DNA of 64,000 bases from Ophioderma brevispina (Eukaryota > Echinodermata > Ophiuroidea > Amphilepidida > Ophiodermatidae). Positions within the stretch are counted from its first letter, which is position 1. The number at the start of each line of letters is the position of its first letter. The position numbers were made by a program, and so were the translations under genes. Below, piece after piece: positions 33,701 to 44,234 of the stretch. Below the pieces are notes generated by a model, which was not told the DNA's origin, made no database searches, and was given only the letters and a program-made list of their open reading frames with translations. Location of the stretch: positions 1 to 64,000 of the forward strand of contig JAMKCH010051469.1 in the NCBI GenBank assembly GCA_023653785.1. The letters are read 5' to 3'.

Positions 33701-36700
33701 AGTTCATTAAAACACAAAATTATAAGTCTAGGTCCTGTTACGCCACGCCTTGGTGTACTCCACTGGTAGTGAGTTATTGGGCTTCTTGACTTTGGAATCT
33801 AGATTCCATGTGTTTTTGGTGCTCTGGCGCTTGTGATTCAACCTTTGACTGCATCCTGTCGCCTCTCTCTCTGTCTCTGATATATCATGCTCCACCTCCG
33901 ACTAAGTGTGCTAAGTCTGGTGTTGACTGAACATTATTCATTCCACGGTGGTTATGCTTATGTTTTCAGTCAACATTGGTGTACAGGAAATCAGTTCAGT
34001 TGTCATGATTTAATTCAAAAAAAAAAACACATGATGTTTTTTATAATCATATAACTGAACCTGATTCGCTTTTCCAATGTTGACTTCCTCTCCGCTTTCC
34101 AGGCCCGCCCCACAGCATGATTGGGATGTGTGGCGTCCGATTTGGCGTATGGGCCAAAACGGAATTGGGAAGAGTCATTTGTCGACAATGGTGGTGACCT
34201 GGGGTCACTGTCGAAGTTCTATTTTCTCTTGGGGGGGTGGGCTTTTAAAATGGTATTTTGGGCATTTCACTTCTCGAAGAAATGCATTGTTTTCAGTCAA
34301 CATTGGAAAGGACATCAGGCGCAGTTCTATATTTATAAAACATATGTGTTTTTGAATATTTTTGATGTATTATAACATCACAATTGATTTTGCTCAATCA
34401 TCACTTATGCCAACAATGATAGCAAATGAATGGTTCTTGAAACTAACACCATTCAAATACAAAGGATGTGGATTGAACAATTGTTCTGATTTTTGCTCAT
34501 ATACTAATGACTAGGGGTCAACGCGAAATTACTTTTTGTCTTCGATCCGATAACCATATTACATTTTTTAATATCGCCGCTATGACGATCGATATTTTGT
34601 TTTGAGGTCGGTTATATTGTAATAATATCATTATCAAAATTTTAAAATGCTTTCCCTAACCGATATCTGAGAGAAACCAAAAGTCAGCAGCATCCAGAAT
34701 GTCCCAATACATGTGAAATTTAATCTTGTTATGAATAACCCCCATACAGCTAAAAAAAAAAGAAAAGCCAAATACGCGGTTTAAAAAATTACATACAGTA
34801 CCTTATACACTTTGGGTATTTTTTATAATTTCTTTGAATCAACCTCATAATTTCCCATGCTTATGTGGGTAACAGATAGGAGCCAATGGTCATTTCAGGG
34901 TGTCTTAAAGTAATGATGCATTAAGAATTTTCTTCTTGTTGGCATATAAAAAATACTAATTCTAAGATTGGATTAAAAGAAACCAAAACATCAATATTTA
35001 GCAATAAAAGAGACTGCTGCTGACATTTTGTTTTTCTCAAATATTGGTAAGAACCCTTTTGTTTCGCCGATCCGATATTTTTACCGATATGGTAGTATCT
35101 GCCCGATACGATATCCGATACGATTATCGTTGAAACCTTACTACTGACACAAAGACAAGCAATTAGTGACAACACTGTCCCCTTTAAACATCGCCTCAAT
35201 GCAAATCACAGGATGTGCATCATATCATTGAACTTATACTGATTTTGCTCATCCATTAATGGCCACCAAAGATAGCAAATAAAACATTTTCTGGAAAACA
35301 TAACTCAAGGGTTCCAGTGGGTTTTATTTCTTACTCACTGATAGTACGCACACTTCATAAACAAACAGAAGGACGTCACTCAGCCTGAAAGAAATATTAA
35401 AGAATTTCTTTAATTCTGCTGTAATACTGCTTTTGGAGAAATGTAATACTTTCTACTAAGCAAATCTATCATTACTTCAAAATGTAAACATCTTCATAAA
35501 GCTCATATATGGTACTGTAGCAAACATTACATAAACAAAGAAACAATTTTAATTCCTGACCAGCAGAATTAAAGACATTCTTTAATAGTTCTTTCAGTGT
35601 GATACTTCCTTCTGTTTGTATCACCCTCGACTTCATTCTTGTTAATGAAGTGTGGCGTACTGTCAGTGAGAAGAAATAAACCCACTGCTTTACACTTCGT
35701 TTGGCCGGATGTGTTAACCCTCTTATGTACCAAAGGCAGCATTTTTAATAAAATACCTGCCACATGTTTTGATCGAGATCTCTATCAATTGAGCACAGTA
35801 AGGTGTTATAGCCAGGGCTGTGCTACATGACTTAGCTTTATACTTCAAGAGACACTAGCACATTATAGAAAATGTGTGCCCCCGCTCAAGATTTTCAAAT
35901 GATATTTTTGCATGGTTTTAAAGCTTTTTATATATTAGCCCCACCTGAACGATAGCCTAATCACACCTTTATGGGTAACGAATGATTTTGATTAAAACCC
36001 TGGTTTTTTTTATATTTTAATTTCTATCCATTGCCGGAACTTACAAGAAAACACACAACACACATTCACTCCCTCGACATCCACCCTGTTCTACTTGTCG
36101 TGACCATTGTGGGGCTTTATTATCAACATGTACAAGTCTGTTAATTCATGAATAACTTATTTGTTGATAAAATTAAAACAGGGCCCAATTAGGCCTATAA
36201 AGCACTGGATGTTTTTAGCTCACAGAGGCTCCTTACTTCATAGCTTGAATATTTTTGTGCATAACACTGGCATATCCAGACTAAGGGTTCCGTTCCCGAT
36301 ACTCATTCATAACTCTAATGTGCATCTATGTCATACCTGAGTGGACCAATTTTGCCCAAAGCAAACTGTGTAACTGGCCATGAAAGGTCTGTATGTTGGA
36401 CATACACATGAGTTAGTATACATGTAGGGTTACAAACAAGTTTGGGACCGGGCCCCTGGCCTTCTGGGGAGAGGCTGTTGTTTGCATGTTTTGAGTTCCC
36501 TCAAAGCAACTCCCAAGAAATGCCACTGCATAAAGTATATGATTCTTGCAAGTCCTAGAAGATCATTTGAGAGCAATTAAAGAGAAGTAAAAAAATTAGG
36601 GGAAATTTTTCCTTTCCCCCTCCTGTGCCCTCTCGACACTTCCCACGGTGTATTATTGCTTAGGCCATGCACCAAAGTAAGCTAGAAACATATACGTCAT

Positions 36701-36939
36701 CAGTGTCAAGTTAGAGGTGACTTCATGTGCTGCTCTCATCGTTTACAGCATTTGATTGGGTTGTCTTAAATCTGCTATTATAAGGCTTCAATTCATCAGA
36801 CAGGCCACAACACAAAACTTCTGTACACATTGGTCCCCCATCTGACTTGAGATTGAACCGAGTAATAACATTGTATCAATATGTTATTCAATTTCTAATG
36901 ATAGGTTTGTTATTATCTCTATCTAGTTGGTTCTTGCAG
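33701..36939 (+). other. Intron; no gene recognised
   Basis: The sequence is AT-rich. A dispersed repeat copy is at about 35845-36000. The words TTTTCAGTCAACATTGG occur at about 33965 and 34290, with an inverted form near 34070. A possible acceptor TCTCCGCTTTCCAG at 34103 leads into a short open frame, but I see no domain and no matching phase. The 35.2-35.8 and 36.0-36.9 kb stretches show nothing recognisable. The end is GTTGGTTCTTGCAG. Confidence 0.45.
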
Positions 36940-37110
36940 GTATATTGTGCCCTTAGACTTTCATGGTTTACACCCCCATTACAAAGAGTGTCCAAAAAAG
37001 TGAAGCACCTGCGAAAACTTCTGCAAAAAAGGACACCTGTATTCAGGATTGCAAGGAGCCAGTAAATCAACTCAAAAGAAGTTATTCAAATGTAAAAGGA
37101 ACTTTGGTAA
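36940..37110 (+). CDS. Possible exon of the host gene
   Basis: After the acceptor TTCTTGCAG| an open frame reads MVYTPITKSVQKSEAPAKTS then AKKDTCIQDCKEP, with a lysine/serine composition like the neighbouring exons. However, that frame is closed by a stop between the acceptor and the ATG, and no convincing donor follows. It is a candidate only. An indel, or a different border, would be needed. Confidence 0.3.
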
Positions 37111-37349
37111 TGCCCAAGATACATGCCTGGGGAATTCCAAACCGTGCTCTAGGTTTGGCGGACAAGGACATTGCCCAAATCCTGTAAGAATTGGAGGAGG
37201 ATGATGCATCTTATATGGAAGGAATGACGATGTATAGAGATAGATCTCAAGTTGAAATCGGAGTACATTAAAAGTAACTGAAGATACAAAAAGCAAATTG
37301 CATCTAACAAAATGAAGAGAGCAGAATACACCAACCTGAAGTTAAGTTC

Positions 37350-37990
37350 TAAATACTAGTTTTTAGCCGTTTTGGGACAAGTGGTGCCCAGCAGTGCAGA
37401 ATAAAACAAAGCCCTCATGTCCCTGATAAAATGCCTGCTGGAAAAAACGTAGTCAGGTAGCACAGTCTGAAATAGTGCATCAGTTGGTGACAAAGTTACA
37501 TATTTGTTGGAAAAGAAACGGAGCCTTCCAGCAAATCTGTACAGAGCGGTACTGGACAGATGCCGGGTAAACCCATTACTACTATAGCGACTAGTAAGCC
37601 GGTGCCAAGCTTGTTGATTACCGTCAAACAGGTCTGGATTCTCGGAGCTAAAGTGGCACACCAAGAAGGTCATTCATGCATGCACCAAACCGGAAGGTGA
37701 CTCTTTGGGTTTGGGGAGATGCGGATTATGCCTTTCGTGGCATGTCCATGACTCTGCAAAGTTAGCCAACTTTGAAGGGCTGTTGACAAAAATGCTGAGC
37801 ACTGCACCAGTGGGGCCACCTGACCTTCATTGTTTTCACCTCGGAATCGCCAGACTTCCATTACGTCATCTTCAAAGCTAGTTTGGCTCTCGTGGACCGG
37901 TGTGTGTGAAGCCATACAACGCCTTGTGCCCGCGTTGCCTGCTTTGTGGTAAGATCTACGTGGAAACCAATCAAAAAGCAACTTCAAGTC
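37350..37990 (-). pseudogene. Two adjoining minus-strand reading frames, unidentified
   Basis: Two frames of 105 codons each (37670-37987 and 37356-37673) lie end to end with a 4-base overlap in different frames. They look like one broken reading frame. Composition is protein-like (MASHTPVHESQTSFEDDVME; YRFAGRLRFFSNKYVTLSP), unlike the low-complexity frames elsewhere. I do not recognise a family. A transposon-derived or retrogene fragment inside the intron is the likeliest explanation. Confidence 0.35.
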
Positions 37991-38657
37991 TTACAAATCA
38001 GAGAACAATAGTATTCAGGCAATCAATCGCTGGGCCCGCAGTCAGTTTTATAAAAGGCGGCGGTAAAGTCATTCATCACCCTCAATTTGGTCCTGATGCT
38101 ACAATATGCACGTATTGATTCTGCCAAGGCTGTGAAATAAGTTTGGTTGGCTGGGACTGTTTTTCGGATGACATAGGGGAGCATTGACCAGTATTTCAAT
38201 GGTAATACTCTGTCCACAGATTATCTGGTACAGGTGAGTATCAACTTAACATCTTGTAATTAAATGGGGTTATAGCATCTTGTACCCGTTTATGAGGCAG
38301 AGGGGTCCAGGTCCTGTGTTATCCATATGATGGAAATGGGCTGGGTAACCAGATCTTGTCTTCAAAGCCAAAAGCCATTTACTGCCGGGGGGCTTTATCG
38401 ACAATATAAATCAGAATATAGCCTTTTTTCTGAACTTAAAGGTACCAAAACCTTGTCAAAATGTGACTCTAGTCATTGTGGTGATTGCAAAATCAATTGT
38501 GTAACGGACAAATAAGATACGTGTGCTAGCTGAGTCAACAAATACTGCCATTTGTAAATCTGCCCAAACCTCTTGAGTGTAAAGTGTATTATATGATTTG
38601 ACTAGGCCAGAAAAGGTTTAATTTTTCACAAGACATAGCTATAAAAAAATCCAAGAA

Positions 38658-38962
38658 TTAAAGACACCTACCAGGATCCACATAGAGTCAAAATTTTGTA
38701 TTTTTGCAGGAATAGCTAAAAGTGAAGGATAAAGGCTAATGTTTCATCATTATTATTTGTTTCCACTGAAAATTGACAATATAAAGAGAAATAATCAGTG
38801 TTCAAAGATATGAATCTCCCATTCATTTATGTGCAATAGTGTCTGTAGGGACAGGAATGAATAAAACATCTTGTTTTGTCCTTATTAGGCAGCTTTTGGT
38901 CCTATAACTTACAAGGTATGTTTGGATTTCCTACCCTTGTTACAGACATGCCAAAACTGATT
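38658..38962 (+). mobile_element. Family A MITE, 3'-truncated
   Basis: It begins TTAAAGACACCTACCAGG and runs through TTTGCAGGAATAGCTAAAAG, GTGCAATAGTGTCTGTAGGG and CTTATTAGGCAGCTTTTGGT to ACAGACATGCCAAAACTG. The 3' terminal repeat is replaced by the minisatellite at 38965. Confidence 0.7.
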
Positions 38963-38964
38963 TT

Positions 38965-39720
38965 TGTGGTCCTGGCCTTAAGACCAGAAAGACACATGGA
39001 TCACTTTGTCCACTGTTTTTGTTGTGTCCTGCTTAACAGGAAGACACTAGGGATCACTTTGTCCCACTGGTGTTGTTGTGCCCTGCCTTAAGACAAAAGA
39101 CACAGGGATCACGTTGTCCACTGTTGTTGTTGTGTCCTGCCTTAACAGAGACACTAGGGATAACTTGTCCACTGGGGTTTTTTTGTTGTTGTTGTTCCTG
39201 CCGTAAGACAGAAGCACATAGATACTTTGTCCCGGTTGTTGTTTGTCGCCTGAAGACAGGAGACACATAGGATCACTTTGTCCACTGTTGTTGTTTGTGC
39301 CTGTCCTTAGAAACAGGAAGACACATAGGATCACTTTGTCCACTGTTGTTGTTGTTGTCCTGCCTTAAGACATGAGACCCATAGGCATCACGTTGTCCAC
39401 TGTTGTTGTTGTGGTCCTGCTTAAGACAGGAATACACGTAAGGATCATACTTTGGCTTTGGTCCACGTTGTTGTTTGTGCCCTGGCTAAGACAGGAAACA
39501 CGGAGATCATTGTCCACTGTTGTTGTTGTGTCCTGCCTAAACAATGGTGGGAAGACACATAGGGAATCACTTTGTCCCAGCTGTTGTTTGTTGTGCCCTG
39601 CCTTAAGACAGAAGACACATAGGTATCACTTTGTCCCACTGTTGTTGTTGTGTCCTGCCTTAAGACAGGAAACCCATAGGGGTCACTTGGTCCACTGTTG
39701 TTGTTTGATGTCGATTGAGT
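38965..39720 (+). repeat. ~57-bp minisatellite array
   Basis: About 13 units of 'TCCTGCCTTAAGACAGG', 'AAGACACATAGGGATCACTT' and 'TGTCCACTGTTGTTGTTG' are present, with many single-base indels between units. CCTGCCTTAAGACAGG is itself nearly palindromic, so each unit carries a small hairpin. Open frames across it are periodic artefacts. Confidence 0.85.
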
Positions 39721-39965
39721 CTGTTCATTGTTGTTGTCTGTTGTTAATGTTGTTGTGGTTGTTGTTGATGTGAATAAGGGTTAACATTTGCCTGTAATAT
39801 CTGCCATACTTGAAGGATTTAAAACCAAACGTGAGTCATAGATGCAACATGGATCCCTCATGTGTTGATGTCAAGGTCACCATTGACCAAGTCAAAGGTC
39901 ATTTGAGGTCAAGTCGAAGATAGGATTGAAAATGTAAAAATGACCTGAGCATTCAGATTTGAGGC
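39721..39965 (+). repeat. GGTCA module following the minisatellite
   Basis: The sequence is GTT-rich DNA, GGGTTAACATTTGCC, GATGCAACATGGATCCCTCA, then a run with AAGGTCA half-sites and AAAATGACCTGAGC. This is the same order as at 1600-2000 and marks the 3' part of the composite repeat. Confidence 0.65.
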
Positions 39966-40142
39966 CAAAAAGGAATTAAAATTAAAATCCTTAAAACTTA
40001 AAAACCAAAAATTGCACTAAAATTTGAATTTTAAAATCTATGCATGTGCTTTGCCTATACAGCCGTTTTCCTTCCTTTTGCTTCAGACTACTTTAGACAT
40101 ATTTTTTAAAAATTGATGTTTACACTATTTTGTATTATACAG

Positions 40143-40359
40143 AAATTAGTCAAGATGACGATTCCGTGTCGAGAGTGAAGAAAAGAAAGCAAACGACAGT
40201 CAGAAGCAGCAGGGACCGTAATGCAGGAAAAATGCTACTGCTACTAACAAGCAGAGAATTAAACCAAGTCAGGACAGAGTGCTACAGGAGTCACTGCTAT
40301 TCAAAAGTCTGAAGTCAAGCCAAGAGAGTTTACGTGACAAACTCAGATATTAAAACTAG
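40143..40359 (+). CDS. Probable basic exon of the host gene
   Basis: The acceptor TGTATTATACAG| is followed in frame by ISQDDDSVSRVKKRKQTTVR then SSRDRNAGK. A 1-base shift gives NKQRIKPSQDRVLQESLLFK. The donor CTAG|GTAAAAAG is acceptable. The KKRK and RSSRDR resemble the RS/basic character of the upstream exons. Phase with the next exon cannot be checked because of the frame break. Confidence 0.45.
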
Positions 40360-40399
40360 GTAAAAAGAGATGTGTTGGGATATGTATGAACCAAAATGT

Positions 40400-40640
40400 T
40401 TTAAAAAAAAAAACACATCCCCAATTTTTTTCTTGCCCCCCAGTCCCCACCAGCCAAAAGAAAATGACAAAAATCAGCGATTTGGGGCCAAAAAATCACA
40501 AAATTTTGGCACAAATCAGCAATTTGGGGCCAAAATTTGTAATTTTTTTATATTTCCCCCCTCAGGATTTCACTTTCCCTCAGGATTTCACTTTCCCCCC
40601 AGAAAGAGGTCTGGTGCCACCACTGATTGGGGGTAATTGG
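40400..40640 (+). mobile_element. Transposon-end-like C-rich repeat
   Basis: The word AAATCAGC-ATTTGGGGCCAAAA occurs twice in tandem (about 40475-40535), and TCAGGATTTCACTTTCCC occurs twice (about 40562-40598). It ends GGTCTGGTGCCACCACTGA, resembling the terminus of invertebrate DNA transposons. Frames here are low complexity. Confidence 0.45.
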
Positions 40641-41110
40641 CATAAAAGAGGTTAATGGTATTGACTTGTGTCTAAAGTATCAAGGAAATTGAGGGAAGTG
40701 GGGATTGTATAGTTGGCAGAAGAACATGTAAATTTCACCGTTTCCAAAGTTTAAGGAAATCACAGTGAGAAGGACCAAATTTTTTCAAAAGTTTAAAACT
40801 CCCTTTATGGGAGGGCAGCATTTATGACTTGTCTATAACTGATAAGGAGGCATTTTGAATAAAAGCCAATTCTGGCAGTCTCTTTGAATTAAACAGGAAA
40901 AGCATTTTCCATAATCTTTGTTGAAAAATTTGGAAATTAAAAGAAATTGGCACTTGTGTATATTTTACCAAAGTCCTAATTTACCAAAGAAGTGATCCAA
41001 CTTGTCAGGTTTGAAGTTAAATTAGCTTGTTTCATAATTTAGGACCATAACCAGTTAAAAATTCACCAAAAGCCATAAGTTTCTGCTCCTGTATTCTGAG
41101 AATTCATAAC

Positions 41111-41234
41111 TTAAGGGGATGGCCCAATTTAATTAGTTCGTAGCTTTCTTCTGACACAAAATTTTTTACCACTTCCGGTAAAATCTGGGGACCCTGGGGA
41201 TAAGGCTCTTACCGATCGGGCCACGGTCCTTTAA
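41111..41234 (+). mobile_element. TTAA-family MITE (family B), internally deleted
   Basis: It begins TTAAGGGGATGGCCCAAT, contains CACTTCCGGTAAAATCTGGGG and GGATAAGGCTCTTACCGATC, and ends GGCCACGGTCCTTTAA. The full-size relative is at 58251-58599. Its last TTAA is the first TTAA of the next element. Confidence 0.75.
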
Positions 41235-41583
41235 AGACACTATCAGTGATTTGAAAAATATTTGAAATTTGCAGGAATAGCTTCAAGTGAAGGATAAGTC
41301 TGTAGAATTCTCATAAGTTACCTTTTCCACCTGTAGAATTGACAGAAAAGGAAGAAAAAGGCAGTGTTCCATGATACGATTCCCCATTCAATTACGTGTT
41401 GTAATAAGTGTCCGAACGGACAGTAATGACTAAAATTTCCGATTCTGTCCTTATTAGGTTGCTTCTGGTCATATCATTTGCAGGGTATGTTAGGATACCT
41501 GTACTTGTTAATACATGCAAAAATCTGATTTTTGATGATTTTTTCGATTTTCTGATTTAGCAAATCACTGATAGTGTCTTTAA
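41231..41583 (+). mobile_element. TTAA-family MITE (family A), complete copy
   Basis: The 353-bp element has inverted ends TTAAAGACACTATCAGTGAT and its complement ATCACTGATAGTGTCTTTAA. TTAA at both ends would be the target duplication, as in piggyBac-type elements, although the terminal bases are not the usual CCC. No coding is seen. Other copies lie at 2580, 22870, 38658, 46750 and 63191. Confidence 0.85.
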
Positions 41584-42755
41584 ATTAATGCAAGTCAAGG
41601 GTCAGGAAAGTAGTTAATTCAAACACAAAATAAAAATCTTATTTCATGTGGCAAATCATGGAAAATACTTTTTAAGTCGGAAGTTTTGGCACATAGACAT
41701 CCATATTTTGTAATCTTCATCTTTTATGCAAGTATGTTTGGGAGGTCTTCTTTAATCCTTCATTAAAGTGCTTGGCAGTCATGTTCTTTGATGTCAACTA
41801 TATCAGGTTATTGGTGTATATATAAAGACAATCCTTTTTAAGGGTCTTTAACATAACAGTCTGATCTCATTTGCTGTCTGATTTGCTGTGTGGTCTTTTG
41901 GCAAAGTACCAGATATGGGCTTGTTGGAACACAAATAATCTGGTAATCTTTCTCCTGGTGTGAAAGTTTGCCAGTGTATATGTCCTGTAATATTGTAGAA
42001 ATGCTAGAGCATAATTATTGAAAGGAATTGAGCAGAGGGGTGATGGACTGCCTCCTGCTTAGATATAAGCTCTAATGCAGTGGGGATAAATTAGGCTTGT
42101 TATATTTGACGAAACGAAACAGGCTCAGTGCACCCATTGGATTACATGCTTTATTCCGTCAGAGTACAAAATGTATATACGGAATCAAGCGGTGTAATCC
42201 CAGGGTGGCACTTAGCCTGTTTTCGTGGTGTTTTCGTTGAATATAAAAAGCCATCAGAGATGCCAATCTTCCGATTTAATCGGAAATCCAATTTTTTTCA
42301 TTTCTGGGATTAAAATCCAATTTTTCTATATTTTTCAGATTTTTTTATTTTTTCTGATTTTTTGTTTGATTGTAGATTGAGATTTTTAAACAGAATTCTC
42401 GTATATCGTAATCTGATCTCTCGGACTCTGATGCAGTCAAAAGTACATCGGAAGATCGGTGTATTAAATAGGTTTGCGTACATCGCGATTTTGTATAAGA
42501 GACTAGCATAAAGGCAAATCATGTCAGATCACAACTCTTGATCTTGCTCTATCGGAAAAATACCAACGTGGTATATAAGCCACAAAATGAACATGGAAAT
42601 TGAATTTACAAGCCTTGGAAACAATTTAAAAGACATCGAGAAGTAAAGGACAGGTTTCAATGGCGTTTTACTCAAAGAGAAAGGCGATAACTTTGCAGTT
42701 TACATAGGAAGACAACTTCACTGGGTAGGTTGTAACCGGTGTTAAGTGACGGCAG

Positions 42756-42804
42756 GTCTTCAAAATTTTGATCCATTGCTGCAATGGATCAAAATTTTGA
42801 AGAC
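42756..42804. repeat. Perfect 24-bp-arm palindrome with one-base centre
   Basis: GTCTTCAAAATTTTGATCCA-TTGC is followed by T and then its exact reverse complement GCAA-TGGATCAAAATTTTGAAGAC. This is a 49-base, fully paired cruciform or hairpin sequence. No flanking duplication is seen. Confidence 0.9.
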
Positions 42805-43084
42805 TGCTTGCATGGTTGCAACTGCGTAAAGCCTTACGTAGCTATCACTTGATGCCAAGGAAATGAACTGCAAAGGAAAAGCCCCAAAGTGTGTCTTGTA
42901 TCAATAATTATTATCATTATATTTACTTTGGCCTTTTAATACCTGAAAGTTGAATTTGATCAAACAAGCATGACTAGTAGTGAGATGAATTGGACCCAGA
43001 ACTAAGCCCCTTCACATTTACAGTTAATTTTAACTTTATTGGATTGATATTTTACTCTCAGAAATGGTCTTTCCTGTAGCTCTA

Positions 43085-43290
43085 AATGTGCAGAAACCCT
43101 CTGGCTTCGAGGGCTTCGCCCCCTCGACCCCCACTGGGGCGTTGCCCCTGGACCCCCGGCCTTTAGGGGTGATACTCTTGTCGCTTCGCTCCCTCTGTTC
43201 CCATCGCTCCCTCCATTTGCTTCGCTCCCTCCGTTCGCTGGACCCCGGCCATTAGGGGCGATACTCCAGTCGCTTCGCTCCCTCCGTTCG
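43085..43290 (+). repeat. GC-rich repeat patch with duplicated 50-bp unit
   Basis: TGGACCCCCGGCCTTTAGGG (43149) and TGGACCCCGGCCATTAGGGG (43239) each precede GATACTC and GTCGCTTCGCTCCCTC. The word CGCTTCGCTCCCTCCGTTCG recurs. Composition is unlike the surrounding intron, so this is probably a transposon piece. Confidence 0.55.
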
Positions 43291-43546
43291 CATTTTTAAA
43301 AATTTTTTTCCAACTCCCATTGGCATCTCTGGCCATAAATTCAGCAGACTTTGATCAGGGTCACCAGTGACCCAGGGTCACACAATGGCTACTCTGATGT
43401 AAAAATACTTTTGCAATTCAGGACTTATAATTACACTGATCAAATTGCATCAATGGCAAAAGAGGGCTCACCTTATGAAAAAAATGGGGCATGATAAGCA
43501 TCTTTGAAGTGATTCCCTTGTTTACCCTCTTCACTATTTCTTACAG

Positions 43547-43615
43547 TGTCCATTGCTCGATGCCATCGCTGTGGCTCAGAAAAACATACAATAATGGATT
43601 GTCCTGTAGAGAAAG
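43547..43615 (+). CDS. Zinc-knuckle (CCHC) exon of the host gene
   Basis: The 69-base exon has acceptor CTATTTCTTACAG| and donor GAGAAAG|GTACGTGTAAG. It encodes SIARCHRCGSEKHTIMDCP then VEK. The pattern C-x2-C-x4-H-x4-C is exact for a CCHC zinc knuckle, a fold that binds single-stranded RNA or DNA. The exon starts with two bases of a split codon and ends with one, and the next exon (46227) starts with two, so the splice phase is correct. The frame is clean, unlike the 5' exons. Confidence 0.85.
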
Positions 43616-43658
43616 GTACGTGTAAGTGAATTGAAATGATGGGCCTACTATATTTTGT

Positions 43659-43716
43659 GGGAGTTTCTGTAACCTCTGTAACCTGAACCATCTGACACAC
43701 TTTTTTCTGACACACT
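43659..43716 (+). mobile_element. Half of a Mutator-like foldback element
   Basis: GGGAGTTTCTGTAACC ... CATCTGACACACTTTTTTCTG matches the left arm of the 44235-45417 and 46052-46199 elements. The right arm is missing, replaced by the element at 43717. Confidence 0.6.
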
Positions 43717-43832
43717 TTGGCATAATTACATTATACCCTTCATATCAACTTTGTATTGTGTGCTGTATTTCATTAAAAGAATAAAGCACAAAATATAGAG
43801 TAGGTGCAAAGGGTATAATGTAATTATGCCAA
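43717..43832. mobile_element. 116-bp foldback with perfect 24-bp terminal repeats
   Basis: TTGGCATAATTACATTATAC-CCTT and its exact reverse complement bound a 68-base centre containing an AATAAAGCACAAAATA stretch. A second copy with the same ends lies at 58667-58770. No coding. Confidence 0.85.
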
Positions 43833-44234
43833 CATTTTATTTCATGCATTAAAATCTAGTGAGCAAAAAAGATATACAGTATTGCCAAAATATAAGTTTT
43901 GATCAAACACTTGCTCTTGCTTTGACCAGCTTGCTCTCAAAACTACAGCATATTCCTGATATGATCTTTGAACAAATTTGATCAGGGTGCTAATTAGAGC
44001 TAGCAAAGGTGGTGGCATTTGTAAACTTCTACAGTTGCCAAATTTCACTAACTTCCACAGCTGGAAAAATATTGTTTTTTATTCCAGCAAGGAAGTCAAG
44101 CTTTCACACGACTTATTTGGCTGCTTTGCCATTGTGACATGTTAACAGCACCACGGGGTGTCTGAGGGGGATGTTCCCCCCTTTGAAACTGAAGCTTTTT
44201 GAAAAATTTAAGCTATTTGGTGTGCATTTTTAAA

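Noticed and set aside
28086..33702. Many long open frames on both strands of the A-poor island, up to about 190 codons
   Set aside because: Stops need A on the + strand and T on the - strand, both depleted here, so open frames arise in all six frames by composition. No conserved motif is seen.
34104..34375. Possible exon after TCTCCGCTTTCCAG
   Set aside because: No frame matches the neighbouring splice phases, no donor with coding continuity and no recognisable motif.
38965..39720. Regularly spaced repeats resembling a CRISPR array
   Set aside because: The units are contiguous with no unique spacers, differ by indels, and lie in an animal intron. It is a minisatellite.
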